In this document: piece by piece, positions 53,297 through 61,593 of the stretch | Layout of the letters: every line of letters starts with the position of its first letter | Numbering within the stretch: position 1 is the stretch's first letter | Made by a program: the position numbers and the translations under genes | The notes under the pieces: model-generated | Databases searched by the model: none | Seen by the model: only the letters and a program-made list of their open reading frames with translations | Told to the model about the DNA's origin: nothing | From: CAYSFW01 sp964620675 | GTDB lineage: Bacteria > Pseudomonadota > Gammaproteobacteria > UWMA-0217 | NCBI GenBank assembly: GCA_964620675.1 | Contig: CAZUJU010000008.1 | Coordinates: 18,408-82,407, forward strand | Length of the DNA: 64,000 nt | Reading direction: 5' to 3'

Positions 53297-53869
53297 ATGG
53301 CGTCGATTCAATTGATCGTCGGGCTTGGCAATCCCGGCCTGCAATACGATCAGACCCGGCACAATGCCGGCTTCTGGTTTGTTGACGAACTTGCCAAACG
53401 CCACCGCGGCCAGTTCCGGCGCGAGGCGCGATTCGCCGCCGAGCAGGCGCGGATTCAAATCGATGGGCATGAGCTCTGGTTGCTCAAACCGCAGACGTTC
53501 ATGAACCGCAGCGGTCAGGCCGTGCGACCGTTTCTCGATTACTTCAAGATTGCTCCGGCGGCGACTTTGGTCGCGCATGATGAAATCGATCTCGCACCGG
53601 GCGTCGCGCGCATGAAACTCGCGGGTGGTCACGGCGGGCATAACGGCTTGCGCGATTTGATTCAGCATCTTGGCGCTGAGTTCTGGCGCTTGCGGCTGGG
53701 CGTGGGGCACCCCGGCCACCGCGATCAGGTCGTGGACTACGTGCTTAATCGGCCAAGCGCGGAGGATCAGCGTGTCATTGAGGATACGATCGCGCGCGCA
53801 GTCGAACTGGTACCGGAATTCGTGCGGGGCGAACTGGCGAAGGCGCAGCAATGCCTCCACAGCACCTGA
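53297..53869 (+). CDS. pth: Peptidyl-tRNA hydrolase
   Basis: Enzyme of 190 residues that recycles peptidyl-tRNA released from stalled ribosomes. Conserved elements are LIVGLGNPGLQYDQTRHNAGFW with the catalytic His, LLKPQTFMNRSGQAV, VAHDEIDLAPG and KLAGGHGGHNGLRD. Start at ATG 53297; an in-frame earlier codon at 53243 lacks conservation. It lies 57 bases after rplY. Confidence 0.97.
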   Translation: MASIQLIVGLGNPGLQYDQTRHNAGFWFVDELAKRHRGQFRREARFAAEQARIQIDGHELWLLKPQTFMNRSGQAVRPFLDYFKIAPAATLVAHDEIDLAPGVARMKLAGGHGGHNGLRDLIQHLGAEFWRLRLGVGHPGHRDQVVDYVLNRPSAEDQRVIEDTIARAVELVPEFVRGELAKAQQCLHST

Positions 53870-53914
53870 CGCGCGTCGTCAGTCTAATCCAGCAGTCAGC
53901 TAGTAGGGATCGTT

Positions 53915-55006
53915 ATGGGATTTAAATGCGGCATTGTCGGATTACCGAACGTCGGCAAATCGACCTTGTTCAATGCACTGACCCAAGCCGGGATTCAGGC
54001 CGCGAACTACCCGTTTTGTACCATCGAACCGAACGTCGGGATCGTTCCGATGCCCGATCCGCGGCTCGACGAACTCGCCGCGATCGTCAAACCCGAGCGG
54101 GTGGTGCCGACGACGATGGAGTTTGTCGATATTGCCGGTCTGGTTAAAGGCGCCGCGCAGGGCGAGGGGCTCGGGAATCAGTTCCTGGCGCATATTCGTG
54201 AAACCGATGCGATCGCCCAGGTGGTGCGGTGTTTCGAGGATCCGGACATCGTGCACGTTGCCGGTAAGATCGACCCTGCATCCGATATTGAGATCATCAA
54301 TACCGAACTCATCCTCGCCGACCTCGATACCGCCGAAAAGGCCTTGAGCCGGGTGGCGCGTGCCGCCAAGGCCGGGGGCAAGGATGCATTGGCCCAGAAG
54401 CAGGCAATCGAGCGCCTGTTGCAGCATCTCGGTGCGGGATACTCCGCGCGCACGCTTGAGTTATCGGAGAGCGAGCGCCCGCTGCTGCGCGAGCTGCACC
54501 TGTTGACGCTCAAGCCCTTGCTGTTCATCGCCAACGTCGCGGAGGACGGTTTCGAGAACAATCCGTTGCTGGATGCGGTCAACCTCGCGGCGGTCGCCGA
54601 ACGGGCCGACGTGGTGCCAGTCTGCGCCTCGATGGAGGCCGAGATCGCGGAGTTGGAGGATGCCGAGAAGCTCGAATTTCTGGAGGAGATGGGCTTGCAT
54701 GAAGCGGGCCTCAATCGGGTCATTCGCGCCGGTTATCATCTGCTTGATCTGCAAACCTACTTTACCGCTGGGGTCAAGGAAGTACGGGCCTGGACCATGC
54801 GCAAGGGTTCGACCGCACCACAGGCGGCGGGGCGCATTCATACCGATTTTGAGAAAGGATTTATCCGCGCGGAAGTGATTGCCTATCAGGATTTCGTGAC
54901 CTACCGCGGCGAGCAAGGCGCCAAGGAAGCCGGCAAATGGCGGCTAGAGGGTAAGGACTATGTCATGCATGAAGGCGATGTGGTGCATTTCCGCTTCAAC
55001 GTTTAA
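53915..55006 (+). CDS. ychF: Redox-regulated ATPase YchF
   Basis: Obg-family P-loop protein of 363 residues. G1 is GLPNVGKSTLFNAL, G3 is DIAGLVKGA, and the G4 position reads NVAE rather than NKxD, which explains ATP preference in the family. The C-terminal TGS-like domain (YFTAGVKEVRAWTMRKGSTA) is present. YchF associates with ribosomes and the proteasome-like stress response in model organisms. The gene closes the prs-rplY-pth-ychF run and is followed by tRNA-Met. Confidence 0.96.
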   Translation: MGFKCGIVGLPNVGKSTLFNALTQAGIQAANYPFCTIEPNVGIVPMPDPRLDELAAIVKPERVVPTTMEFVDIAGLVKGAAQGEGLGNQFLAHIRETDAIAQVVRCFEDPDIVHVAGKIDPASDIEIINTELILADLDTAEKALSRVARAAKAGGKDALAQKQAIERLLQHLGAGYSARTLELSESERPLLRELHLLTLKPLLFIANVAEDGFENNPLLDAVNLAAVAERADVVPVCASMEAEIAELEDAEKLEFLEEMGLHEAGLNRVIRAGYHLLDLQTYFTAGVKEVRAWTMRKGSTAPQAAGRIHTDFEKGFIRAEVIAYQDFVTYRGEQGAKEAGKWRLEGKDYVMHEGDVVHFRFNV

Positions 55007-55090
55007 TCGCGATTATCGGGATTCTTTAGGCGGGGGCGGATTAGTGCTTGACTTATCCGTACAGAATTCAGAAGATTGCGGCCCCACAAA

Positions 55091-55167
55091 GGCTATGTAG
55101 CTCAGCTGGTTAGAGCACGGCACTCATAATGCCGGGGTCGGTGGTTCAAGTCCACCCATAGCCACCA
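55091..55167 (+). tRNA. tRNA-Met (anticodon CAT), elongator type
   Basis: A 77-base cloverleaf with encoded CCA. The acceptor pairs GGCTATG with CATAGCC. The anticodon arm CGGCA-CTCATAA-TGCCG has CAT at 55125-55127. The sequence resembles E. coli elongator tRNA-Met (GGCTA start, GTTGGTTAGAGCAC-type D-arm), not the initiator, which has a mismatched first pair. An Ile2-type CAT tRNA is less likely. Confidence 0.95.
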
Positions 55168-55584
55168 ATTAAATCAAACACCTACCTTGCCTCGCTTCGG
55201 TCGCCTATCGCGGCGGTCAGCAGACGTCGTCTGACGGTTTTCAGCATCTAGGTCGCTGGTTCGAGCCCTCTTAGGGCGAGATGCAAATGGGTGCAGGGTC
55301 GTCGTGACCGTCGCATATTTCCGTAGGCTCCCTCCGGTTCGCCAGCAGATCGCCGGTTGTCTAGCGTCCGGCGGTGCCCGCGCGTCACCACTCATTGCGT
55401 AGGGGCGTTTGATTGACTCGATACGTAAACTCTCGGTCGACAGCGGCTGCGCCTCGGGTTCGCTTGGGGCGTAGCAACGCCGCTCGGCAGGTATGGCAAG
55501 CGCGTTGAGGCATCGGGGTCACCCAAGAACTGGTTTCGCGCCTACCACCACGTCAGCCGGGCGCGGCGCCACCGGCGCTGCCGA
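55168..55584. other. Intergenic region after tRNA-Met
   Basis: 417 bases without a recognisable gene. A piece near 55231-55280 (CTGACGGTTTTCAG, then GGTTCGAGCC and TTAGGGCGA) looks like part of a tRNA 3' half but its T-stem does not pair, so it may be a decayed tRNA. Nothing else is clear, and no terminator follows the tRNA. Confidence 0.45.
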
Positions 55585-56025
55585 TCAGTCGTAACTGCCC
55601 TCGCGTTCGGTTTCCTCATCCTCTTTGTCTTCCGCTTCCTCCCAGGTATCGTCGCTCTCGTCTGCGACGGCTTCGCGCGCATCGATTAGCGCTTCGATGT
55701 CCTCGTCAAACTTCGTATCGTCATCGACAATCGACGACGCGTTGGCAATTTCCGCAACCTCTAGAACCTTAAGACCGCTCGGCACAAACCCAGGGCGTGC
55801 GGCGTTGAACGCGGCCAGCAGGGCGCCGGTATCGGCCTCGCCGGCTTTCAGATCGCGGAGTTTGGAGTCGACAATACTGCGTTGATATTCGACGAACTCG
55901 GCGCGTACCTGATTGAATAGATACAGCGTTTTGGGATTTCCCGTATCCAGCTCACGATCCAGAATCACGGGCGAGCTCTTCGCGCCCGCGTCCAAGAATC
56001 CATACCAAAGATTTGCTTCGCTCAT
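55585..56025 (-). CDS. Hypothetical acidic protein
   Basis: Protein of 146 residues that I do not recognise. The first ~60 residues are structured in appearance (NLWYGFLDAGAKSSPVILDR, then KTLYLFNQVRAEFVEYQRS), and the last 45 are almost entirely Asp/Glu-rich (DDTWEEAEDKEDEETERE), probably disordered. No signal peptide or membrane segment. It lies 211 bases downstream of mgtE on the same strand. Codon use resembles neighbouring genes, which supports its being real. Function unknown. Confidence 0.65.
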   Translation of the reverse strand: MSEANLWYGFLDAGAKSSPVILDRELDTGNPKTLYLFNQVRAEFVEYQRSIVDSKLRDLKAGEADTGALLAAFNAARPGFVPSGLKVLEVAEIANASSIVDDDTKFDEDIEALIDAREAVADESDDTWEEAEDKEDEETEREGSYD

Positions 56026-56236
56026 CGCCTCAAAACCGGTTATTTCCTGTGTGTGAAACCGACGACTCGAGTGTCGGTACAGGGATAATTCTTAGCCGAG
56101 ATTCGGCCGAAATGGAATAGTCCGAAAGCTGAAATTTGAGGCTTTGCAGATAAAGCCACACTCCGCGGCGACCGGGGCTTGATGCCGGGCTGCAGGGACA
56201 CTACGCTTTTGCAGGCGCGATCGGGTATGGATGCGT

Positions 56237-57595
56237 CTAGAGAAGAAACAGCGAGGCGAGGCCGAGAAAACTCATGAAGCCGATGACGTCGGTCACGGTT
56301 GTCAGAATCACCGCCGCCGAGATCGCGGGATCGATCCCCGCGCGCTCCAGCAAAAGTGGAATTGCGAGGCCCGCAATGGCGGCTGCGAGTAGATTGATCA
56401 TGATCGCGGCCGCGATCACGCCGCCGATGCCCCAATTCTTAAACCAAAACAAAGCGACCGCCGCGACCACCAGTGCCCAGAGGATGCCATTGGCGATGCC
56501 GATCAGGATCTCCTTGCGCAATAGCCAGACAACGTTACCGCTGACGATCTGACGCAGGGCAAGACCTCGAATCGTCAGGGTCAGCGTCTGGCTTCCGGCA
56601 ATTCCCCCCATGCTGGCGACGATCGGCATCAAGATCGCCAACGCGACGATTTTCTCCAGCGCGCCTTCGAACATGCCGATCACCCAAGAAGCCAGCACGG
56701 CGGTCATCAAATTGATTCCGAGCCAGATCGAACGGCGGCCAGCACTGGTAATCGCCGGTGCGAAAAGGTCTTCGTCTTCGTGCAGGCCGGCCATGTTGAG
56801 GAGCGCGCTGTTGGCGCGCTCGCGAATGAGGTCGACCACGTCGTCGATGGTGATGCGACCGAGCAAAATGCCGTCATCGCTGACGACGGCCGCCGAGACC
56901 AGATCGTGACGCTCGAATAGGTCGGCGACCTCGTCGGAGGTGGCCGAGCAGACGACGCTATCGTTGCGCGCGATCATCAGTTCCGCCACCGTTTCGTCGA
57001 GATCGTGCGTTAACAGCGCAGCGACATCGACCTTGCCGAGATATTTACCGTCGCGATTGACGACCATTAATCCGTCGGTATGCGGCGGCAGCTGGCGGCG
57101 AAAGCGCAGGTAACGCATGACGACTTCGACGGTGACATCCGCGCGCACATTCACCACGTCGCGACTCATCAGGCGTCCAGCGGTGTCTTCGTCGAATGTC
57201 AGCGAGGTTTCGAGTCGCTCCTGTATGTCGCGGCTGAGAGCGCTTTTAAGTGCTTCGCCAATCTCGGACGGCAGCTCGTGGATGACCTCCGCGAGGTCGT
57301 CGGTATCCATAATCTCGGCGGCCGCAATGAGCTCCTCGGGCTCCATGTCGCGGATGAGAGTATTGCGCACCTCGAGATTGACCGACGCGAGAACGTCCGC
57401 GTCCTTGCCCGCCGGCACGCGATGCCATACGCGGCTGCGGGTATCGCGCGGCAAGGCTTCGAGCGCGTTGGCGATATCCGCCGGGTGTTGGCGCGCGAGC
57501 GTGCGGCGCAAACCCTCATCGTCCTCGCTGGCCAGCAAGGCGAGAATGCGGTCGAGCAGTGACTCCTCAACCAAAGGGGTTGCGTCGTTTTGCAT
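56237..57595 (-). CDS. mgtE: Magnesium transporter MgtE
   Basis: Mg2+ channel of 452 residues. The N-terminal alpha-superhelical domain (ADIANALEALPRDTRSRVW) is followed by a CBS pair (MSRDVVNVRADVTVEVVMRYLR and DEVADLFERHDLVSAAVVSDDG) and a five-helix membrane domain with ILMPIVASMGGIAGSQTLTLTIRGLAL, the pore signature, and the DP motif in LERAGIDPAISAAVILTTVTD. Cytosolic Mg2+ bound between N and CBS domains closes the pore in known MgtE. No M-box or other riboswitch is evident upstream. Confidence 0.96.
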   Translation of the reverse strand: MQNDATPLVEESLLDRILALLASEDDEGLRRTLARQHPADIANALEALPRDTRSRVWHRVPAGKDADVLASVNLEVRNTLIRDMEPEELIAAAEIMDTDDLAEVIHELPSEIGEALKSALSRDIQERLETSLTFDEDTAGRLMSRDVVNVRADVTVEVVMRYLRFRRQLPPHTDGLMVVNRDGKYLGKVDVAALLTHDLDETVAELMIARNDSVVCSATSDEVADLFERHDLVSAAVVSDDGILLGRITIDDVVDLIRERANSALLNMAGLHEDEDLFAPAITSAGRRSIWLGINLMTAVLASWVIGMFEGALEKIVALAILMPIVASMGGIAGSQTLTLTIRGLALRQIVSGNVVWLLRKEILIGIANGILWALVVAAVALFWFKNWGIGGVIAAAIMINLLAAAIAGLAIPLLLERAGIDPAISAAVILTTVTDVIGFMSFLGLASLFLL

Positions 57596-58283
57596 GAACG
57601 ATGATTCGGATTTGGCGATGTATGATGATGAACGACGGTGCCGTCGTAGCTCGTCAACGAACTTAACATGATGCCACTCGACGATACAGATTCGCGCGCG
57701 CAGTACCCCGAATCGTCACCTATGTTGGCTTGCGTACGCGGGCCTCGATCTGTGCGCCACCGTGGTGGGTGCGTGGCTGGGCCGACAACAGCGCTGCGTC
57801 GTTACGCTCCGGGTGTTTCTTTGTGAATCCGCGTGACGCGCACTCCGTCCCGCGCGCAACGCGCTGGCGTGAGGCCCGCTTTCGCGCGATCATGTCGAGT
57901 CCGGATCGCCTTGAGTGATTCGTGTCTGCGGCGCGCGAGAAAGCGGCCAAGACCGCATCGGGTCGTGGCGCTTAAGCGCCAAAGCGATAACCCGCTCCGA
58001 TGGCGTTAGCCGTTAATCGAGGTTTGCCGCGCAAGGTGAAGCCGGGCGCCTCATCCGTGCGGAGCGGATTGTGCGGGATCAGCCGACTTGTAGGGCGAAG
58101 GCCGAGACACCCGAGCTCGCGAGCGTAGTCCAGAGGTCACCACTCTACGGGGCAAGTTCGGTGGTCATGGCGTTACACCGCACTCGTACTGCGGTCCGGG
58201 GGCGGGATGGGGCGGATTTTGACGGCTGAGCGAGGCGCTCGGATCCTGCCTCGCGAGGCGCGCAACGATTGGGAGGCGCATCG
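57596..58283. other. Intergenic region between mgtE and the alpha-E gene
   Basis: 688 bases, divergent between mgtE and the next gene, with no recognised gene. A perfect 16-base palindrome, TGGCGCTTAAGCGCCA, lies at 57966-57981 and could be an operator or a hairpin. A short inverted pair GCGAGGC/GCCTCGC lies at 58230-58254 just before the ribosome site of the next gene. Short open frames lack supporting signals. Confidence 0.5.
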
Positions 58284-59207
58284 GTGCTCAATGAAACTGA
58301 AGATGTTTACTGGATGGCGCGTCATCTCGAACGTGCCGAGGATACCGCGCGCCTGATTCGCGCCGCCTGTGCGATCCTGGAGGACGAAGGGGTATCGATC
58401 GAGGAGGGTTGGGAGCAGCTGTTGCAGATCATGGGGCTGGAAGACGTCGCGGTGCCCGCCGGGGCGTTGGGGCCACTCGAGGTCGTGCACTTGCTGGTTC
58501 AGGATCAGACCAATGCCAGCGGCATCCTGCCGAGCTTACGGCAGAGCACCGAGAATGCGCGTCAAGTCGGTCGCGGGCTGCCCGACGTCGCGCGGGCCGC
58601 GCTCGAGCAATTGATGGGCGAAACCGAGCTGAGTTTACACCGGCAAACGATCGGCGATGACTTCGGCGCGTGGCTTGTCGCGTTGATTGCGCGCTGCGGC
58701 GAGCTTTCGCTACGGTTGTCGACTTCACTCGACGACGACGGTCACCAACTGTTTTACCGGTTAGGCGCGCTCGTGGAGCGGGTGGATATGACATCGCGGA
58801 TCGTAGATCTCGCCACCGTTGCCGAGTCGCCGGATGCACGGCGCGGTGGTTTCGCCGCGTCCAGCGCCTGGGGCCACGTTCTGGACGCGCTCGACGCGCG
58901 CGCCATCTACACGGCGACCGGGGAGGTCGAGATTGCAACCCCGAAGGTGCTGAACTTCATTTTCGACTGTGCGGCGTTTCCGCGCTCGTTGCGCGCGCTG
59001 CTGAATGCGCTGGCCAACGTGCTCGAGCAGCTGTTCGAACCCGCGCGACCGTTGCGCGCATTGAGGCAGGTCGAGCGTCTGCTGAAACGGCACGTCAGCA
59101 TCAACCACCCTGAATCCCTCCATGACCTGATGGATCTGTTGCAGATCCGCATTGCCGAGTTTCATCAAGCGCTGGCCGAACGGTATTTTCAGCCCGTTCC
59201 GGCCTGA
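58284..59207 (+). CDS. Alpha-E domain-containing protein
   Basis: Helical protein of 307 residues of the alpha-E (DUF403) family, beginning LNETEDVYWMARHLERAEDTARL, the usual family N-terminus. Start placed at GTG 58284 behind GGGAGG (58271-58276). Alpha-E genes normally adjoin circularly permuted ATP-grasp and transglutaminase genes in predicted peptide-ligation clusters. None is next to this one, so either the partners lie elsewhere or this copy has another role. Function unproven. Confidence 0.85.
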   Translation: MLNETEDVYWMARHLERAEDTARLIRAACAILEDEGVSIEEGWEQLLQIMGLEDVAVPAGALGPLEVVHLLVQDQTNASGILPSLRQSTENARQVGRGLPDVARAALEQLMGETELSLHRQTIGDDFGAWLVALIARCGELSLRLSTSLDDDGHQLFYRLGALVERVDMTSRIVDLATVAESPDARRGGFAASSAWGHVLDALDARAIYTATGEVEIATPKVLNFIFDCAAFPRSLRALLNALANVLEQLFEPARPLRALRQVERLLKRHVSINHPESLHDLMDLLQIRIAEFHQALAERYFQPVPA

Positions 59208-59301
59208 TTGCGGCGCGACCGCGCCGCGCAACGACCAACCTCAGCAACGCCGCCGACAGAAGGCGTTGCCTATCGTGGTGTCCGAGGCGCCGGCGTTTGC
59301 T

Positions 59302-59874
59302 TCAGAACTGGATCCGCACGCCAAGATGGCCCGCGTCGTCGATCTCATAGGTACTGCCGCCTTCCAGTTTGGTGCTTATGCGGCGGTAGCCCAGAAACGC
59401 GGCCGCGTTGGGCAGGAAATTGATTTCGAAGCGGGCGCCGGTTTCCAGGAAGTTTCGACCATCGCCCCAGGTCGTGATGTTCGGGGCATAGAACACCCGC
59501 CCGCCGATCGCCATTGGCCAACGCGCCGGGATGTGGTGCATCAGTTCGAGGCCGAGCGTCAAGGCGTGAGAATCGGCGTTTGGCTGGTCGATATCGGCGG
59601 CAAAAAACTTGATGCCGAGCGCGGCTGCAAAGGGGTTGTCCGCGGTCGGCGGTGCGCGCGACAGGAGTCCCAGCGAAAGCACCTTGTCCTTGTCGTCATT
59701 GATCAGTCCACCCAGGCTGAACTCGGCGCTTCCAATCCCGACGAACGACGAATCCACGAACAACTCGGCGCCCACCGTGTCGTCGCCGACCGTTACTTCG
59801 AGCGTTGCCGACTGCGCGCCAGGCGCAAGCGCCAACAGGATAGCGCTCGCGCAGAGCGTTTTTATGCGATGCAT
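59302..59874 (-). CDS. YfaZ-family outer membrane protein
   Basis: Protein of 190 residues with signal peptide MHRIKTLCASAILLALAPGA (cleavage after QSA). The mature part is made of alternating amphipathic strands (LEVTVGDDTVGAELFVDSS, HALTLGLELMHHIP, GARFEINFLPNAAAFLGYRR) and ends in a terminal aromatic, HLGVRIQF, the usual signal for BAM insertion. YfaZ proteins are predicted small beta-barrels without known substrate. Confidence 0.85.
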   Translation of the reverse strand: MHRIKTLCASAILLALAPGAQSATLEVTVGDDTVGAELFVDSSFVGIGSAEFSLGGLINDDKDKVLSLGLLSRAPPTADNPFAAALGIKFFAADIDQPNADSHALTLGLELMHHIPARWPMAIGGRVFYAPNITTWGDGRNFLETGARFEINFLPNAAAFLGYRRISTKLEGGSTYEIDDAGHLGVRIQF

Positions 59875-59960
59875 ATCTTCCTCCGAATTTGAACGTTCTT
59901 CGGAAGATATTGTGTTAGAAAGGTTAGCCTTCTACAAGCAGTAGTAGCGTTGCCCGCAGG

Positions 59961-60272
59961 TTATAGTCCTTTTCCGTTGGGCCCCTCGATTTTTTCCGGG
60001 GTTTCCAGCAATTGATCGTAGATCTGTAACGCCGCGTGCCGAAAATACAGCCCCGCCACGAAGAACGTCACCGCGAGCACCCCGAACGCGATATAGGCAC
60101 CGACATGCTGATGCAGGGCCAATCCCAGCGCGGGGGCGAGGATCGCGAGGAAGGATTTATCGCTCAGGCTGATCAAGGTGTCGGCGAACTTTTTCTTGAC
60201 CGCGAGATTCCGATATCGGTAATGATCGCCGAGGTGGAGAAATCCGAGATTGAGTGCAGGAAGTTTGCGCAT
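59961..60272 (-). CDS. Small membrane protein of unknown function
   Basis: Protein of 103 residues. Start ATG 60272 is chosen because upstream in-frame sequence lacks conservation and hydrophobicity. Residues about 38-80 form two hydrophobic helices (FLAILAPALGLALHQHVGAYIAFGVLAVTFFVAGLYF) separated by a short turn, flanked by a basic N-terminal region (YRYRNLAVKKKFAD). I do not recognise the family. It diverges from the radical SAM-ubiUVT operon and could share the intervening FNR-type site. Confidence 0.6.
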   Translation of the reverse strand: MRKLPALNLGFLHLGDHYRYRNLAVKKKFADTLISLSDKSFLAILAPALGLALHQHVGAYIAFGVLAVTFFVAGLYFRHAALQIYDQLLETPEKIEGPNGKGL

Positions 60273-60573
60273 TGTCGCTCCATGGTTTGTTGTTGTTTCG
60301 CGGATCGGTAGGCGGGCTGCGATCCCGGTGTCCGGGTGAGGGGCCTTGGTGCCACCCGGCATCGTGGTGAATGTCCGCGCGGGATTGCCCGACGATTATC
60401 TGATCACTTGCAAGATTAGCGCAAAAATGTGCGTTGGATACCAATTTAACGTTTGTTTTCGGAAACGCGCGCGGGTGCGCTTGGAGGCGATCCGAGCCCC
60501 GATTGGATCGTGCGGTAAATTGATACTGATCAATGTTCACCTTCCCGACCGGGCGTAAAACTACGGAGTTTTT
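60273..60573. other. Divergent regulatory region upstream of the ubiUVT operon
   Basis: 301 bases between a minus-strand small membrane protein gene and the plus-strand radical SAM gene. It contains a less GC-rich tract at about 60395-60470 and a perfect FNR/ANR-type palindrome at 60520-60533 (separate entry). No gene is seen. Confidence 0.6.
60520..60533. promoter_or_regulatory. Perfect FNR/ANR-type box (TTGAT-N4-ATCAA)
   Basis: TTGATACTGATCAA matches the FNR consensus TTGATnnnnATCAA at all ten specified bases, and the flanking A/T extends the palindrome to 16 bases. Its centre is about 47 bases before the ATG at 60574. A TAAAAC hexamer at 60556-60561 lies where the -10 of a class II FNR promoter would fall, though the resulting start site would leave a very short leader. 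It precedes an operon for oxygen-independent ubiquinone synthesis, whose E. coli counterparts are FNR-controlled. Confidence 0.75.
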
Positions 60574-61593
60574 ATGTCCATGGATATTCCCGCCGTGTCC
60601 GACTCCGTTTCGGTTCAGCGCCTCTCCGACGTCGCGCATACCTTCGGCCAATGGCTCAAGGCGCGCCACGGCGAACGGGTGCATAAGATCGCGATCGACG
60701 CCGGGTTCACCTGCCCCAATCGCGATGGTTCGAAGGGGATCGGCGGTTGCACCTTTTGCAACAATGCTTCCTTTAGCCCTAATGGACGCCGCCCGACCCC
60801 GCTCTCCGAGCAGATGAGCACGGGGCGGCGCGGAATCGGACGGCGCACCGGCGCGCGCAAGTATCTGGCTTACTTCCAGGCCTATACCAATACCTATGCC
60901 GACGTTGCAACGCTCAAGGCGCAGTATGACGCGGCGCTGCGCTATCCGGGCGTAATTGGCCTCTCGATCGGTACCCGCCCCGATTGCGCGTCGCCCGCAG
61001 TGCTCGATCTGTTGGCCGAATATCGCGCCGCGGGGCACGAGGTCTGGCTCGAACTGGGACTGCAGTCGGCGTTCGACGCATCGCTGGCGCGGGTGAATCG
61101 CGGCCACGGTCTGGCGGAATACATCCAAACCTGCGCCGCCGCGCGGCAGCGTGGCATTCCGGTTTGTACCCACCTGATACTCGGGTTACCGGGCGAGGGT
61201 GAGCGGCACTACCGCGAGACCCTGGATACGGTATTGGCGTTGGGCGTCGATGGTCTCAAGCTGCATCCCTTGCATGTCGTGAAAGGGACCGAGCTCGCGC
61301 GCCAATGGCGGCATGGCGAGTACCAGCCGATGTCGCGCGAAGGTTATATCGAAAGCGCGGCGGATCTGATCGAACGCACGCCGTGGTCAGTCGTCCTGCA
61401 CCGAGTGACCGGTACCGCGCCGGCCGAGTTGCTTCTGGCGCCGAGTTGGTGCACCCAGAAATGGCCGGTCGTCAACGCGCTGGTGGCAACGCTGACCCGG
61501 CGCGGCAGTCATCAGGGCAGTCGGGTCGATATCGCCGGCCAGGCACGCCCGTTCCGCCCCCCACCCGCGAGAGGAAATCGCGCCGATGAGTAA
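60574..61593 (+). CDS. TIGR01212 family radical SAM protein (YhcC-like)
   Basis: Radical SAM protein of 339 residues. The [4Fe-4S] ligands are Cys47, Cys59 and Cys62 (CPNRDGSKGIGGCTFC), spaced as in the YhcC family. YLAYFQAYTNTYAD, IGTRPDCASPAVLDLL, VWLELGLQSAFD, INRGH-like VNRGHGL and GVDGLKLHPLHVVKGTELA are conserved. The reaction is unknown. ACGGAG at 60563-60568 precedes the ATG. It overlaps ubiU by eight bases and begins the operon behind the FNR-type box, suggesting an anaerobic role. Confidence 0.92.
   Translation: MSMDIPAVSDSVSVQRLSDVAHTFGQWLKARHGERVHKIAIDAGFTCPNRDGSKGIGGCTFCNNASFSPNGRRPTPLSEQMSTGRRGIGRRTGARKYLAYFQAYTNTYADVATLKAQYDAALRYPGVIGLSIGTRPDCASPAVLDLLAEYRAAGHEVWLELGLQSAFDASLARVNRGHGLAEYIQTCAAARQRGIPVCTHLILGLPGEGERHYRETLDTVLALGVDGLKLHPLHVVKGTELARQWRHGEYQPMSREGYIESAADLIERTPWSVVLHRVTGTAPAELLLAPSWCTQKWPVVNALVATLTRRGSHQGSRVDIAGQARPFRPPPARGNRADE

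Noticed and set aside
55231..55285. tRNA-like 3' half (GGTTCGAGCC, TTAGGGCGA) after tRNA-Met
   Set aside because: The T-stem pairs at only two of five positions and no matching 5' half was found, so at most a decayed tRNA or chance similarity.
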